Positions 45,046 through 54,532 of a stretch of DNA of 64,000 nucleotides are shown piece after piece. How positions within the stretch are numbered: the stretch's first letter is position 1; each line of letters opens with the position of its first letter. The position numbers and the translations under genes are program-made. Origin of the DNA: Pseudodonghicola xiamenensis DSM 18339 (GTDB lineage Bacteria; Pseudomonadota; Alphaproteobacteria; Rhodobacterales; Rhodobacteraceae); the NCBI RefSeq assembly GCF_000429365.1, contig NZ_AUBS01000001.1:62001-126000 (forward strand). The letters run 5' to 3'. Under the pieces are notes generated by a model, which did not search any database, was not told where the DNA came from, and saw nothing but the letters and a program-made list of their open reading frames with translations.

Positions 45046-46869
45046 TTATTCGACGGTGACCGATTTCGCCAGATTGCGCGGCTGGTCCACGTCGGTGCCC
45101 TTGGCCACGGCGGTGTGATAGGCCAGAAGCTGGGCGGGCAGCGCATAGAGGATCGGTGCCAGAAGCGGCGCGACCTTGGGCATGCGGATCGCCGACCAGA
45201 CACCATCCTTTGCCTCGTCGATGCCGTCCTCGTCCGAGATCAGCATGACCTTGCCCTTGCGCGCCAGCACCTCCTGCATGTTCGACACCGTCTTGTCGAA
45301 CAATCCGTCCCGGGGGGCCATCACCACCACCGGCATGGTCGGGTCGATCAGCGCGATCGGGCCGTGCTTGAGTTCTCCAGATGCATAAGCTTCGGCATGT
45401 ATGTAGCTGATTTCCTTTAGCTTCAATGCGCCCTCAAGTGCCAGAGGGTACATCAGTCCGCGGCCCAGGAACAGGACGTCACGCGCCTCGGCCAATTGCA
45501 GGGCCGCGCGATGCACCGGCTCTGCCCCATCGAGCGCGATATTCATCAACTGCGGCAGGCCGCGCAGGGTGGCGATCTGATCGGCCAGTGCCTCGGGGCT
45601 TAGCGCGCCGCGGTCGGCGGCGGCCTTCAGCGCCAGGATCAGCAGCACGGTCAACTGGCAGGTGAAGGCCTTGGTCGAGGCGACGCCGATCTCGACGCCC
45701 GCGTGGATCGGCAGCGCCAGATCGCTTTCCCGCGCGATCGAGCTTTCGGGGACGTTGACCACCGACAGGATGTGATCCGCCTTGCCCTGACAATAGCGCA
45801 GGGCGGCCAGCGTATCCGCGGTTTCGCCCGACTGGCTGACGAAAAGCGCGGCAGTGCGGGGGGGGATCGGCGGTTCGCGATAGCGGAATTCGCTGGCGAC
45901 ATCGACCTCGACCGGGATGCGGGCAAGCTGTTCGAACCAGTATTTCGCAGTGAGACAGGCGTAATAGGCGGTGCCGCAGGCGACCATTGTCAGCCGGTCC
46001 ACCTTGGTGAAATCCAGCCCTTCGCCCGGCAGGCGGACGCTGTCGTCGCCGGCGGGCAGATAATGGCGGATCGCCTCGCCGACCACGGCGGGCTGTTCGG
46101 CGATCTCCTTGGCCATGAAGTGCTTGTACCCGCCCTTGTCGACGCGGGCGGCGTCAATCTGGATGGTCTTCATTGCGCGGTCGACCGGTGCGCCGGTTTC
46201 ATCGAAGATCTGCACGCCAGCGCGGGTGACCACGGCGCGGTCGCCCTCTTCCAGATAGGTGATCCGGTTGGTCAGCGGTGCCAGTGCGATGGCGTCGGAG
46301 CCGACGAACATCTCACCCTCGCCATGGCCGATGGCCAAGGGCGATCCCTTGCGGGCGGCGATGATCAGATCGTCTTCGCCCTCGAACAGGAAAGCCAGAG
46401 CGAAAGCGCCCTTGAGCTGGTCGATGGCAGCGAAGGCGGCCTCGACCGGGGCCTGACCGGCCTTCATGTTGCGTTCGGTCAGCAGCGCCACGGTTTCGGT
46501 ATCGGTATCGGTCTGAAAGTTGACGCCGCTCTGCGCCAGCTCGGCGCGGAGTTCACGGTAATTCTCGATGATGCCGTTATGCACCACCGCGACGGCTCCG
46601 GCGCGGTGGGGGTGGGCATTGGCGACGGTGGGGGCGCCATGGGTGGCCCAACGGGTGTGGCCGATGCCGGCCTTGCCGGCCAGCGGTTGGTGCACCAAAA
46701 GGTCAGAGAGGTTGACCAGCTTGCCCACTGCGCGGCGGCGGTCCAGCAGCCCATTGTTGATGGTGGCAATTCCGGCGCTGTCATAGCCGCGATATTCCAG
46801 CCGCTTCAACGCTTCGACAAGGGTGGGCGCGGCCTCATGCTGGCCGAGAACCCCGACAATTCCGCACAT
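45046..46869 (-). CDS. glmS: Glutamine-fructose-6-phosphate aminotransferase
   Basis: 607 residues making glucosamine-6-phosphate for peptidoglycan and LPS. The N-terminal glutaminase begins MCGIVGVLG with the nucleophile Cys2; HTRWATHG and HNGIIENY follow. Two SIS domains (about 285-600) contain SQSGETADTLAAL and EGALKLKEISYIHAEAY, and the C-terminus NLAKSVTVE is characteristic. The ATG overlaps the glmU stop by one base. Confidence 0.97.
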   Translation of the reverse strand: MCGIVGVLGQHEAAPTLVEALKRLEYRGYDSAGIATINNGLLDRRRAVGKLVNLSDLLVHQPLAGKAGIGHTRWATHGAPTVANAHPHRAGAVAVVHNGIIENYRELRAELAQSGVNFQTDTDTETVALLTERNMKAGQAPVEAAFAAIDQLKGAFALAFLFEGEDDLIIAARKGSPLAIGHGEGEMFVGSDAIALAPLTNRITYLEEGDRAVVTRAGVQIFDETGAPVDRAMKTIQIDAARVDKGGYKHFMAKEIAEQPAVVGEAIRHYLPAGDDSVRLPGEGLDFTKVDRLTMVACGTAYYACLTAKYWFEQLARIPVEVDVASEFRYREPPIPPRTAALFVSQSGETADTLAALRYCQGKADHILSVVNVPESSIARESDLALPIHAGVEIGVASTKAFTCQLTVLLILALKAAADRGALSPEALADQIATLRGLPQLMNIALDGAEPVHRAALQLAEARDVLFLGRGLMYPLALEGALKLKEISYIHAEAYASGELKHGPIALIDPTMPVVVMAPRDGLFDKTVSNMQEVLARKGKVMLISDEDGIDEAKDGVWSAIRMPKVAPLLAPILYALPAQLLAYHTAVAKGTDVDQPRNLAKSVTVE

Positions 46870-48224
46870 TATCCGGCCTCCTGATCGCGTTTCGCTTTGC
46901 GAGCCTTTAACATTTCGAACAATTTCCGCGCGCGCCCCGGTTTGTTGACCTGGGCGGCACGCGCCAGAGCCAGCGCATCGGGCTCAACATCGCGGGTGAT
47001 CACCGAACCGCTCGCCGTCAGGGCGCCGTCGCCGATGGTGACAGGGGCAACCAGCATGGTGTTCGACCCGATGAAGGCATTCCGCCCGATCTCGGTATGA
47101 TGCTTCATCACCCCGTCGTAGTTGCAGGTGATGGTGCCGGCGCCGATATTGGTGCCGGCGCCGACGCTGGCGTCGCCGATATAGGTCAGGTGGTTGGCCT
47201 TGGCGCCTTCGCCGATATAGGCGTTCTTGATCTCGACGAAATTGCCGACATGGCTGTCTTCGCCCAGTTCGGCGCCGGGACGCAGTCGGGCATAGGGGCC
47301 GACGATGGCGCCGCGGCTGACGTGACAGCCCTCGAGATGCGAGAAGGCGCGGATCGTCGCTTCGCTCTCCACCGTGACATTCGGGCCGAAGACCACATTC
47401 GGTTCGATCACCGTGTCGCGGCCGATCACCGTGTCGAAGGCGAGGAACACCGTCTCGGGCGCGGTCAGCGTCACCCCGATGTCGAGCAGCTCTGCCCGGG
47501 CGCGGGCCTGGAACACGGCCTCGGCGGCGGCCAGATCGGCGCGGGAGTTGACGCCGAGGGTTTCGCTTTCGTCGCAGGCCACCGCGGTTACTGCAAGACC
47601 GCGGGCGGCGGCCAGTTCAACCACATCGGTCAGGTAATATTCGCCGGCGGCATTGTCATTTCCCACCGTCGCGATCAGACTGAAAAGCGTTGTGGCGTCG
47701 CAGGCCAAAAGTCCGCTGTTACAAAAGCTTATCGCGCGCTCTTCATCAGTGGCGTCCTTGTATTCGACAATCCGTTCCAGTCGGTCGCCAGCCATGACCA
47801 GCCGGCCATAGCGGGCCGGATCAGCAGCCTGAAAGCCGAGGATGACCAGATCGTTCGCCTTGCGCGCAGCGATCATCCGTTCCAGCGTTTCCGGGCTGAC
47901 GAAGGGGGTGTCGCCATAAAGGACGACGACATCGCCCTCGAAGCCTGCCAGCGCGGCGCGGGCTTGATCGACCGCATGGGCGGTGCCGAGCTGCTCTTGC
48001 TGGATAACCACCTGGGCGTCCTCGTCGATCCCGGCGACCGCGCGGGCGACCGCATCGGCACCATGGCCGGCGACGATAACGGTGCGGGCGGGCTCCAGCG
48101 CGGCGCCGCTTTGCATCGCGTGGGCCAGCATCGGCGCCTGGCCGATCGGGTGCAACACCTTGGGCAGGTCTGAGTTCATCCTGGTGCCTTTGCCTGCGGC
48201 CAGGATGACGAGGGCAATGCTCAT
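46869..48224 (-). CDS. glmU: Bifunctional GlmU (N-acetylglucosamine-1-P uridyltransferase / acetyltransferase)
   Basis: 451 residues. The uridyltransferase half starts MSIALVILAAGKGTRM and contains LYGDTPFV; the C-terminal half is a left-handed beta-helix of hexapeptide repeats (about 255-430) with GAGTITCNYDG. It supplies UDP-GlcNAc and precedes glmS in a coupled pair. The ATG at 48224 is the family start; upstream frame extension lacks similarity. Confidence 0.97.
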   Translation of the reverse strand: MSIALVILAAGKGTRMNSDLPKVLHPIGQAPMLAHAMQSGAALEPARTVIVAGHGADAVARAVAGIDEDAQVVIQQEQLGTAHAVDQARAALAGFEGDVVVLYGDTPFVSPETLERMIAARKANDLVILGFQAADPARYGRLVMAGDRLERIVEYKDATDEERAISFCNSGLLACDATTLFSLIATVGNDNAAGEYYLTDVVELAAARGLAVTAVACDESETLGVNSRADLAAAEAVFQARARAELLDIGVTLTAPETVFLAFDTVIGRDTVIEPNVVFGPNVTVESEATIRAFSHLEGCHVSRGAIVGPYARLRPGAELGEDSHVGNFVEIKNAYIGEGAKANHLTYIGDASVGAGTNIGAGTITCNYDGVMKHHTEIGRNAFIGSNTMLVAPVTIGDGALTASGSVITRDVEPDALALARAAQVNKPGRARKLFEMLKARKAKRDQEAG

Positions 48225-48355
48225 TACGTTTTCTCTTTGTGTTTTGGCTTGGCCCGTTTTATCGGCTGGAGGCAGAGGCGCAAGCTTTGGCGCGATCAAA
48301 CAAGGTTGCGGGCTGCAATACGGGCGGGCGGAAACATGCCGAAAGGGGGCAGGAC

Positions 48356-49030
48356 ATGCGTACGGTGATCTTCGATCTGGACGGAACTCTGGCCGATACC
48401 TCGGGCGATCTGATCGAGGCGGCGAATGCCTGTTTCCGGCAGTTGGGGCTGGGCGATGTGCTGGACCCCTCCCGCGATCAGGGGACGGCCCTGCGGGGCG
48501 GCAAGCGCATGCTGACGGTAGGGCTGGAGCGCACAGGACGCTATGACGCCGAGGTGGTGGAGCGGTTCTATCCTGTGCTGCTTGAGGCCTATGCCGGCCA
48601 GATCGACCGGCACACGGTGCTTTATCCCGGCGCGATGGCGGCGGTGGGGGCGCTGAAACAGGCGGGGTATGGTGTCGGCATCTGCACCAATAAGCCTGAG
48701 GCGCTGGCCGAGAGATTGCTGCAAAGCCTTGGGGTGCGGGACGATTTCGCCTCTCTCGTCGGGGCGGATACGCTTGCGGTGCGCAAGCCCGATCCGGAAC
48801 CGTTGCGCGAAGCCGCGCGTCGTGCCGGCGGTGATCCGGCCCGGACCCTGCTGGTGGGAGATTCCGATACCGATCGCAACACCGCCCGCGCCGCTGGCGT
48901 GCCCTCGGTCTTGGTGACCTTCGGGCCGGCAGGTGACGACATGGCGGCGCTGGCGCCCGAGGCGCTGCTTGAGCGGTATGAGGACCTGCCGGGGCTGGTG
49001 GCCCGGCTGATCGGCGCGGCGGGCGGCTGA
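48356..49030 (+). CDS. HAD-family phosphatase (phosphoglycolate phosphatase-like)
   Basis: 224 residues. The nucleophile motif FDLDGTLADT has D7 and D9, the cap domain spans about 18-85, motif II-III are ICTNKPE and RKPDPEPL, and motif IV is VGDSDTDRNTARAAG. This fits Gph, which recycles 2-phosphoglycolate, though other small phosphosugars are possible. AAAGGGGG precedes the ATG. It is divergent from glmU across 131 bases. Confidence 0.87.
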   Translation: MRTVIFDLDGTLADTSGDLIEAANACFRQLGLGDVLDPSRDQGTALRGGKRMLTVGLERTGRYDAEVVERFYPVLLEAYAGQIDRHTVLYPGAMAAVGALKQAGYGVGICTNKPEALAERLLQSLGVRDDFASLVGADTLAVRKPDPEPLREAARRAGGDPARTLLVGDSDTDRNTARAAGVPSVLVTFGPAGDDMAALAPEALLERYEDLPGLVARLIGAAGG

Positions 49031-49195
49031 TCGTTGGCGTCTGCCACGGGCTGGGGCTCGGGCGGTGTGACGATTTGCTTTCATGCTTTGCGGTGACGCG
49101 ATCTGCAGCAATCGGTTGCGGCGGATTATGTCAGCTTGATGAAATCTCCTCTGCGCGCTCTTGACCGCCCAGCGCGCGAGTTTCACAAACACTTC

Positions 49196-50401
49196 ATGAC
49201 AGAGACATTCACCGGCAATTTCACCCAGCAGGAACCGATCCCCGAAGAGGCGATCGAGGCCGCGCTTTCCGTTCTGCGCCATGGCCGCCTGCACCGTTAC
49301 AACACCGCCCCCGGAGAGCTGGGCGAGGCCGCGCTTCTGGAACAGGAGTTCGCCGCCCAGATGGGGGCGAAATACTGTCTGGCGGTGGCCTCGGGTGGTT
49401 ATGCACTGGCCACCGCCTTGCGCGCAGTAGGGGTCAAGCCGGGCGATAGGGTGCTGACCAACGCCTTCACGCTGGCGCCGGTGCCAGGCTCCATCGCTTC
49501 GGTCGGGGCGGTGCCGGTCTATGTCGGGGTGACCGAACAACTGGTGATCGACCTTGATGATCTGGAAACCAAGCTGGATCAGGCGAAGGTGCTGATGCTG
49601 AGCCATATGCGTGGCCATCTGTGCGATATGGACCGGCTGATGGCGATGTGCGACGCCGCCGGCGTGACGGTGATCGAGGATTGTGCCCATACCATGGGGG
49701 CCTCGTGGAACGGGGTGCCGTCCGGCCGGGTCGGGGCGGTGGGGTGCTATTCCTGTCAGACCTACAAACATGTGAACTCCGGCGAAGGCGGATTGCTGAT
49801 CACCGATGACGAAGAGATCGCGGCGCGGGCGGTGATGCTGTCGGGGTCTTACATGCTGTTCGAACGCCATCTGGCGGCGCCGGGGGCAGAGGTCTTCGAA
49901 CGGATCAAATACGAGACGCCGAATATCTCTGGCCGCATGGATAACCTGCGTGCGGCGATCCTGCGGCCGCAGTTGCGCATTCTGGATCAGCAGGTCGCGC
50001 GCTGGAACGAACGGTATCGGGTGATCGAGGCGGGGCTGCGCGGCACCCCCGGCCTGACGGTGATCGAACGCCCGGAACAGGAGGTCTATGTCGGGTCCTC
50101 GATCCAGGTCCTGCTGCTGGACTGGCCGGCGGAGAAGATCGGCGAGGTGCTGAAACGCTGTGCCGCCCGGGGGGTGGAACTGAAATGGTTCGGCGCGGCG
50201 GAGCCGCATGGGTTCACCTCACGCTATGACAGTTGGCGCTATGCGCCGTCGGAGCCGATGCCGCAAAGCGACCGGGTGCTGGCGGGAATCGTCGACATGC
50301 GGGTGCCGCTGACCTTTAGCCTTGAGGATTGCGCGCTGATTGCCCGGATCATCCGGGCCGAGGTCGGTGCGGTGTGGCAACAGGCGGCGATTGCCGTCTG
50401 A
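49196..50401 (+). CDS. DegT/DnrJ/EryC1/StrS family aminotransferase
   Basis: 401 residues. PLP-binding lysine K191 is in CQTYKHVNSGEGG, and D162 in IEDCAHTMGAS binds the cofactor pyridine. Family members transaminate keto-sugars or cyclitols for surface glycans and secondary metabolites. Here there is no sugar-nucleotide cluster alongside, so the substrate is unknown. I chose ATG at 49196 (MTETFTGNFTQQEPIPEE); an ATG at 49139 would add 19 basic residues. Neither has a clear ribosome binding site. Confidence 0.88.
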   Translation: MTETFTGNFTQQEPIPEEAIEAALSVLRHGRLHRYNTAPGELGEAALLEQEFAAQMGAKYCLAVASGGYALATALRAVGVKPGDRVLTNAFTLAPVPGSIASVGAVPVYVGVTEQLVIDLDDLETKLDQAKVLMLSHMRGHLCDMDRLMAMCDAAGVTVIEDCAHTMGASWNGVPSGRVGAVGCYSCQTYKHVNSGEGGLLITDDEEIAARAVMLSGSYMLFERHLAAPGAEVFERIKYETPNISGRMDNLRAAILRPQLRILDQQVARWNERYRVIEAGLRGTPGLTVIERPEQEVYVGSSIQVLLLDWPAEKIGEVLKRCAARGVELKWFGAAEPHGFTSRYDSWRYAPSEPMPQSDRVLAGIVDMRVPLTFSLEDCALIARIIRAEVGAVWQQAAIAV

Positions 50402-50647
50402 GGCCTGTGAAGTGCGACCCGGTTGTGCTGGGATATCGCCTTTATCTGCTGTGTCTTAAATCGTCCGAAATGCTGGAAATATCGGCTGAACAACGATTTT
50501 TTGCGTGGTTGTGTGGCGAAATTTCACCATATGATGGTTTGGTGCAATTTTAGGTTGATTTTTGCGGGGGGGCATCGCGTATGTTATGTAAGTGGCACGA
50601 GCAGGCCATGCATTAAATAATGCGAGGACAATAACAGGGGCATGCGT

Positions 50648-52147
50648 ATGAACGCGAGTGCGGCCCAGCCGGACCTTACCAGTCTATTCCCTGGACGGGG
50701 GCAGGCCGGTTCTGGCCGGGGGGAGGGCTTTTTCGTCGAGGCGCTGGGAGAGCATGCAGTCATCAGCGTGGCTGATGCCAATGGGCGCATGATCTACGCC
50801 AATCGGAAATTCGTCGAACTGACAGGCTATTGCCTGGAGGAATTGATCGGAAGCCCATATGGGCTCCTCAAGTCGGAATATCACAGCCCGGGTTTTTTCC
50901 GCGAGATGTGGCAGACGATCACGAGCGGTCAAAGCTGGCAGGGTGAGTTCAAGAACTATCGCAAGACTGGCGAAGCGTTCTGGATGCGGGTCACCATCGT
51001 TCCCTATCTGGGGGCGGATAGAAAGCCCGAGAAATACTTGTCGATCGGAACCGATATCACCGAAACCAAGATGATCGAAGGGGCGCGACAGCAGCGGCTG
51101 TCCTTCGATCTGATCAAGGACGAGATCTATCTCTTCTGGCCCGGGACGCTCGACGTGTTTTACGCGAACCGTGGGGCGCGGATCCGGCTGCGGGCGCTGG
51201 GGCAGACGATGATGGGGCTGACATTGCCCGCACTGCTGCAGGATCTGCCTGAGGAAAATATCTCGGGACGATTGGCGCCGCTGATCGAGGGGCGGCGCAA
51301 GTGGGTGTCCTTCGAGGCGAGCCAGCAGCGCCCCGACGGGCGGACCAACCCGGCCGAGGTGACCATTCAGATGATCGCGCCTGACAGGGAGGAACCGCAT
51401 TTTCTGGCGCATATCCGCAATATCAGTCAGCGCAAGCAGGCCGAGATTGCCAAGCAGCAGTTCGTCGCCAATGTCAGCCACGAATTGCGCACGCCGCTGA
51501 CCACCATCAAGGGGGCGTTCGAGCTGATCCGGTCCGGCCTGTGCAACGCCACGCCCGAGCGCGCCGGCCAACTGGCGGCGATGGGGTTGAAGAACACCAC
51601 GCGGCTGGAAAACCTGATCGAGGACCTGCTGGACATGGAGCGGATCGCCTCCGGGCGGATGGTGTCCCGGCTGCAAAAGCTGGACCTGTCGGCGCTGATC
51701 CAGAAGTCGATCCGGGATATCGCAAGCTACAAGCCTGAAAAGTCGGTTTCCGTGCGCGGGTCGGGGATCGAGGCGCCGATCTGGGTCAAGGGGGACGAAG
51801 ACCGGCTGCGCAAGGTGATGGCCAATCTGCTGTCCAATGCGGTGAAATTCTCGCGCGAAGGCGGCGAGGTCGACATCCTGGTCGAGCGCGACGGCACGCG
51901 TGTCGGGATTTCGGTACGGGATCAGGGGGTCGGCATTCCCGAGCGGGCGCTCTCGACACTGTTCGATCCGTTCACCCAGGCGGATTTCCCGGATCGGCGG
52001 CCATCGGAAGGGGCCGGTCTGGGTCTGTCGATTTCCCGCGCCATCATCGAGGAACATGGCGGCGCGATCGAGATCGACAGCACCGAGGGCCATGGCACCG
52101 AGGCGAGATTTTACGTGATCCTGCACCCGAGCGCCGCAGAGGCATGA
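50648..52147 (+). CDS. PAS-PAS sensor histidine kinase (orphan)
   Basis: 499 residues, no transmembrane helix, so cytoplasmic. PAS domain 1 spans about 30-140 (IYANRKFVELTGY...SIGTDITETK), PAS 2 about 150-262, then HisKA with H278 in ANVSHELRTPL, and an ATPase domain with N box NLLSNAVKFS, G1 DQGVGIP and G2 GLGLSIS. No response regulator is adjacent. The leader of about 240 bases is A/T-rich, with the dyad ACCAT-ATG-ATGGT at 50526-50538. AGGGG lies seven bases before ATG 50648; an ATG at 50642 is too close. PAS 1 has a Cys in LTGYCLEEL, not the LOV GxNCRFLQ motif. Confidence 0.92.
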   Translation: MNASAAQPDLTSLFPGRGQAGSGRGEGFFVEALGEHAVISVADANGRMIYANRKFVELTGYCLEELIGSPYGLLKSEYHSPGFFREMWQTITSGQSWQGEFKNYRKTGEAFWMRVTIVPYLGADRKPEKYLSIGTDITETKMIEGARQQRLSFDLIKDEIYLFWPGTLDVFYANRGARIRLRALGQTMMGLTLPALLQDLPEENISGRLAPLIEGRRKWVSFEASQQRPDGRTNPAEVTIQMIAPDREEPHFLAHIRNISQRKQAEIAKQQFVANVSHELRTPLTTIKGAFELIRSGLCNATPERAGQLAAMGLKNTTRLENLIEDLLDMERIASGRMVSRLQKLDLSALIQKSIRDIASYKPEKSVSVRGSGIEAPIWVKGDEDRLRKVMANLLSNAVKFSREGGEVDILVERDGTRVGISVRDQGVGIPERALSTLFDPFTQADFPDRRPSEGAGLGLSISRAIIEEHGGAIEIDSTEGHGTEARFYVILHPSAAEA

Positions 52148-52152
52148 TCCGT

Positions 52153-52183
52153 CTCCGGCGGTCGAGGACCGCCGGAGCGTTTT
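52153..52183 (+). terminator. Intrinsic terminator after the histidine kinase
   Basis: CTCCGGCGGTC pairs with GACCGCCGGAG around a GAG loop (52153-52177), followed by CGTTTTC. Confidence 0.85.
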
Positions 52184-52356
52184 CGGAGAACTGCGGTTTA
52201 GCGCTGATCTGATACTTTCCATTTCTGCGGTAACATTCTGAAAAATATGAACTTCACTCAAGATTGGGCGCCGTGCCCGGCCTTGGTTGGACGGCTTGTG
52301 TCGGGCGCTGATGGCGTGGCGGTCGCAGGTCTTGCGCGACCTTCGCTGCAAGCGGG

Positions 52357-52401
52357 TTGACGCGACTCATTTGCTGCGCTTATTAAATGAACGTGTGTTC
52401 A
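52357..52401 (+). promoter_or_regulatory. Promoter and operator upstream of ivd
   Basis: TTGACG (52357-52362), 17 bases, TTATTA (52380-52385). TGAAC-GTGT-GTTCA at 52388-52401 is an inverted repeat covering the expected start point. That location suits a repressor such as a TetR-type regulator of acyl-CoA catabolism. The regulator is not identified in this window. Confidence 0.6.
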
Positions 52402-52423
52402 ATAAACGCGCCGGGGAGGGGCC

Positions 52424-53587
52424 ATGTTCAACGCAACGATGACATTCGATCTGGGAGAGGACGTGAACGCGCTGCGCGAAAGCGTGCATCGCTGGGCGCA
52501 GGAGCGGGTCAAGCCGATGGCGGCCGAGATCGACCGCAGCAACGAGTTTCCCGCCGCACTGTGGCGCGAGATGGGGGATATGGGCCTTCTGGGGATCACC
52601 GTGCCGGAGGAATATGGCGGCACCGGTCTCAGCTATCTGGCCCATACCGTCGCGGTGGAAGAGGTTGCCCGCGCCAGCGCCAGCGTATCGCTCTCCTATG
52701 GTGCGCATTCGAACCTCTGCGTCAATCAGATCAAGCTGAACGCCAGCGAGGAGCAAAAGCGCAAATATCTGCCCGGGCTCATTTCAGGCGATCATGTGGG
52801 CGCTTTGGCGATGAGCGAACCTTCGGCCGGCTCTGACGTCGTGTCGATGAAGCTGCGTGCCGAAAAGCGGAATGGCTATTATGTTCTGAACGGCAATAAA
52901 TATTGGATCACCAACGGCCCGGATGCCGATACGCTGGTGGTCTATGCCAAGACCGATCCCGAGGGCGGCTCGAAAGGCATCACCGCCTTCATCGTCGAGA
53001 AGACGATGAAAGGGTTTTCGACCAGCCCGCATTTCGACAAGCTGGGGATGCGCGGATCGAATACGGCGGAATTGATTTTCGACGATGTCGAGGTGCCCTT
53101 TGAAAACGTGCTGGGCGAAGAGGGCAAAGGCGTGCGCGTGCTGATGTCGGGGCTCGATTACGAACGGGTGGTGCTGGCCGGCATCGGCCTGGGCATCATG
53201 GCCGCCTGTCTGGACGAGATCATGCCCTATCTGGCCGAGCGCAAGCAATTCGGCCAGCCGATCGGGAACTTCCAGCTGATGCAGGGCAAGATCGCCGACA
53301 TGTATACCGCGATGAACTCGGCCCGGGCCTATGTCTACGAGGTCGCCAAGGCCTGCGACAAGGGGACCGTCACCCGCCAGGACGCGGCGGCCTGCTGTCT
53401 CTACGCCAGCGAACAGGCGATGGTTCAGGCGCATCAGGCGGTGCAGGCGATGGGCGGGGCAGGGTTCTTGTCCGACGCCGCCGTCAGCCGCATCTTCCGC
53501 GATGCCAAGCTGATGGAGATCGGGGCCGGAACCAGTGAAATCCGCCGGATGCTGATCGGGCGCGAGCTCATGGCGTCGATGGGCTGA
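52424..53587 (+). CDS. ivd: Isovaleryl-CoA dehydrogenase
   Basis: 387 residues, FAD acyl-CoA dehydrogenase of leucine catabolism that oxidises isovaleryl-CoA to 3-methylcrotonyl-CoA. The N-terminal [50 protein letters not shown] and QAMGGAGF motifs match. E247 in [12 protein letters not shown] corresponds to the catalytic glutamate of isovaleryl-CoA dehydrogenases, which differs in position from most acyl-CoA dehydrogenases. GGGGAGGGG precedes the ATG. The following carboxylase genes continue the pathway beyond an inverted ompW. Confidence 0.95.
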   Translation: MFNATMTFDLGEDVNALRESVHRWAQERVKPMAAEIDRSNEFPAALWREMGDMGLLGITVPEEYGGTGLSYLAHTVAVEEVARASASVSLSYGAHSNLCVNQIKLNASEEQKRKYLPGLISGDHVGALAMSEPSAGSDVVSMKLRAEKRNGYYVLNGNKYWITNGPDADTLVVYAKTDPEGGSKGITAFIVEKTMKGFSTSPHFDKLGMRGSNTAELIFDDVEVPFENVLGEEGKGVRVLMSGLDYERVVLAGIGLGIMAACLDEIMPYLAERKQFGQPIGNFQLMQGKIADMYTAMNSARAYVYEVAKACDKGTVTRQDAAACCLYASEQAMVQAHQAVQAMGGAGFLSDAAVSRIFRDAKLMEIGAGTSEIRRMLIGRELMASMG

Positions 53588-53611
53588 GAGGAGACGGCCC
53601 AGAACGCAAAC

Positions 53612-53642
53612 GGCCCGCGCGACCGAGGGGAGCGCGCGGGCC
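53612..53642. terminator. Hairpin between convergent ivd and ompW
   Basis: GGCCCGCGCG (53612-53621) pairs with CGCGCGGGCC (53633-53642). Leftward it is followed by GTTTGCGTTCT; rightward there is no T-run. Confidence 0.65.
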
Positions 53643-53691
53643 GATCAGCAAAGCGGTGCGGGCGGGGGCCCGCGCCGCCATGTTGGGAGGA

Positions 53692-54300
53692 TCAGAAGCG
53701 ATGCACGTAGGACACGCCGACAACCAGCGGGTTGATATCCGCCGAGCCGATGTTGACGCCGTTCAGCGACGCGTCCGTGTTGATGTCGATCCAGCGCAGA
53801 TCGAAGCGCATCGCGCCCCTGTCGGTGATCTGATAATCGACGCCGGCATGCACCGCGACACCCCAGGAGTCATCCAGCGACAGCTTCCCGCCGCCAGCCA
53901 TGCTTTCGTCGAAGAAGGTGGTGTAGTTCAGGCCGAGGCCGACGAAGGGCTTGAAGGCGGTTTGCGTCGGGATGTGATAGTTCACGCTCACCGTCGGGGG
54001 CAGTTGTTTCACCTTCGCGGCATAGCTTCCGCCAAGGAAGACATTGTGCTCGAACGGGGTCGCGGCCAGGATCTCGATCCCCCAGTTGTCGCGGAAGAAA
54101 TATTCCGCGGTGAAGGTCGGTCGAATGTTGTCGCCAACCTCGGCCTTGGCCCCCGCCAAGGTGCCGTTATTCGATTTGGGGTTCACCCAGCCGAGCCCGA
54201 CACCAAGGGTCCAGTCGCCCTGGGATTGGGCAGCCAGGGGACCGGCCAGAACGGCGGCAAGCGCAGTGGTGGCAACCAATGCTGCGGTTTGGCGTTTCAT
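53692..54300 (-). CDS. ompW: OmpW family outer membrane protein
   Basis: 202 residues. A signal peptide of about 24 residues (cleavage after LAAQ/A) precedes an eight-stranded barrel with GDWTLGVGLGWVNPKS, AEYFFRDNWGIEILAATPF, NYHIPTQTAFKPFVGLGLNYT and a C-terminal YVHRF ending in the aromatic residue needed for Bam-dependent insertion. OmpW-type proteins form narrow hydrophobic channels. It lies inverted inside the leucine degradation genes. An FNR-type dyad is centred about 66 bases upstream. Confidence 0.93.
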   Translation of the reverse strand: MKRQTAALVATTALAAVLAGPLAAQSQGDWTLGVGLGWVNPKSNNGTLAGAKAEVGDNIRPTFTAEYFFRDNWGIEILAATPFEHNVFLGGSYAAKVKQLPPTVSVNYHIPTQTAFKPFVGLGLNYTTFFDESMAGGGKLSLDDSWGVAVHAGVDYQITDRGAMRFDLRWIDINTDASLNGVNIGSADINPLVVGVSYVHRF

Positions 54301-54358
54301 TTGCGTGTCCTTTCATCTCTTGATGGCGGGTTTTTGCCCCGGCTTCGGGATGCAAACG

Positions 54359-54372
54359 CTGATCTGGATCAA
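54359..54372 (-). promoter_or_regulatory. FNR-type dyad upstream of ompW
   Basis: Read leftward it is TTGAT-CCAG-ATCAG, nine of ten positions of the FNR consensus TTGAT-N4-ATCAA. It is 59 bases from the ompW ATG and 160 from the mccB start. Oxygen control of ompW by FNR is known in enterobacteria; its use here is inferred. A second such dyad lies upstream of hemA. Confidence 0.55.
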
Positions 54373-54532
54373 GATGCGCCCGAAACCTTGGGCAATTTTC
54401 CTCGGGAAATTCCAGGAATTCCCTTATTTTTAGACAGCTCGCACGATGATCTGAGCATTTTGCATGGCAGCCATGTCAAAAACGCCATCCCCGAGCGAAA
54501 CCGCCGCAGCCTGCGGCAGAAGAGGCCCTGAG

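Noticed and set aside
48296..50209. 637-codon minus-strand frame opposite the phosphatase and aminotransferase genes
   Set aside because: Spans two real genes on the other strand and has no recognisable domain.
50684..52351. 555-codon minus-strand frame opposite the histidine kinase
   Set aside because: Shadow frame; the plus-strand kinase has all its motifs.
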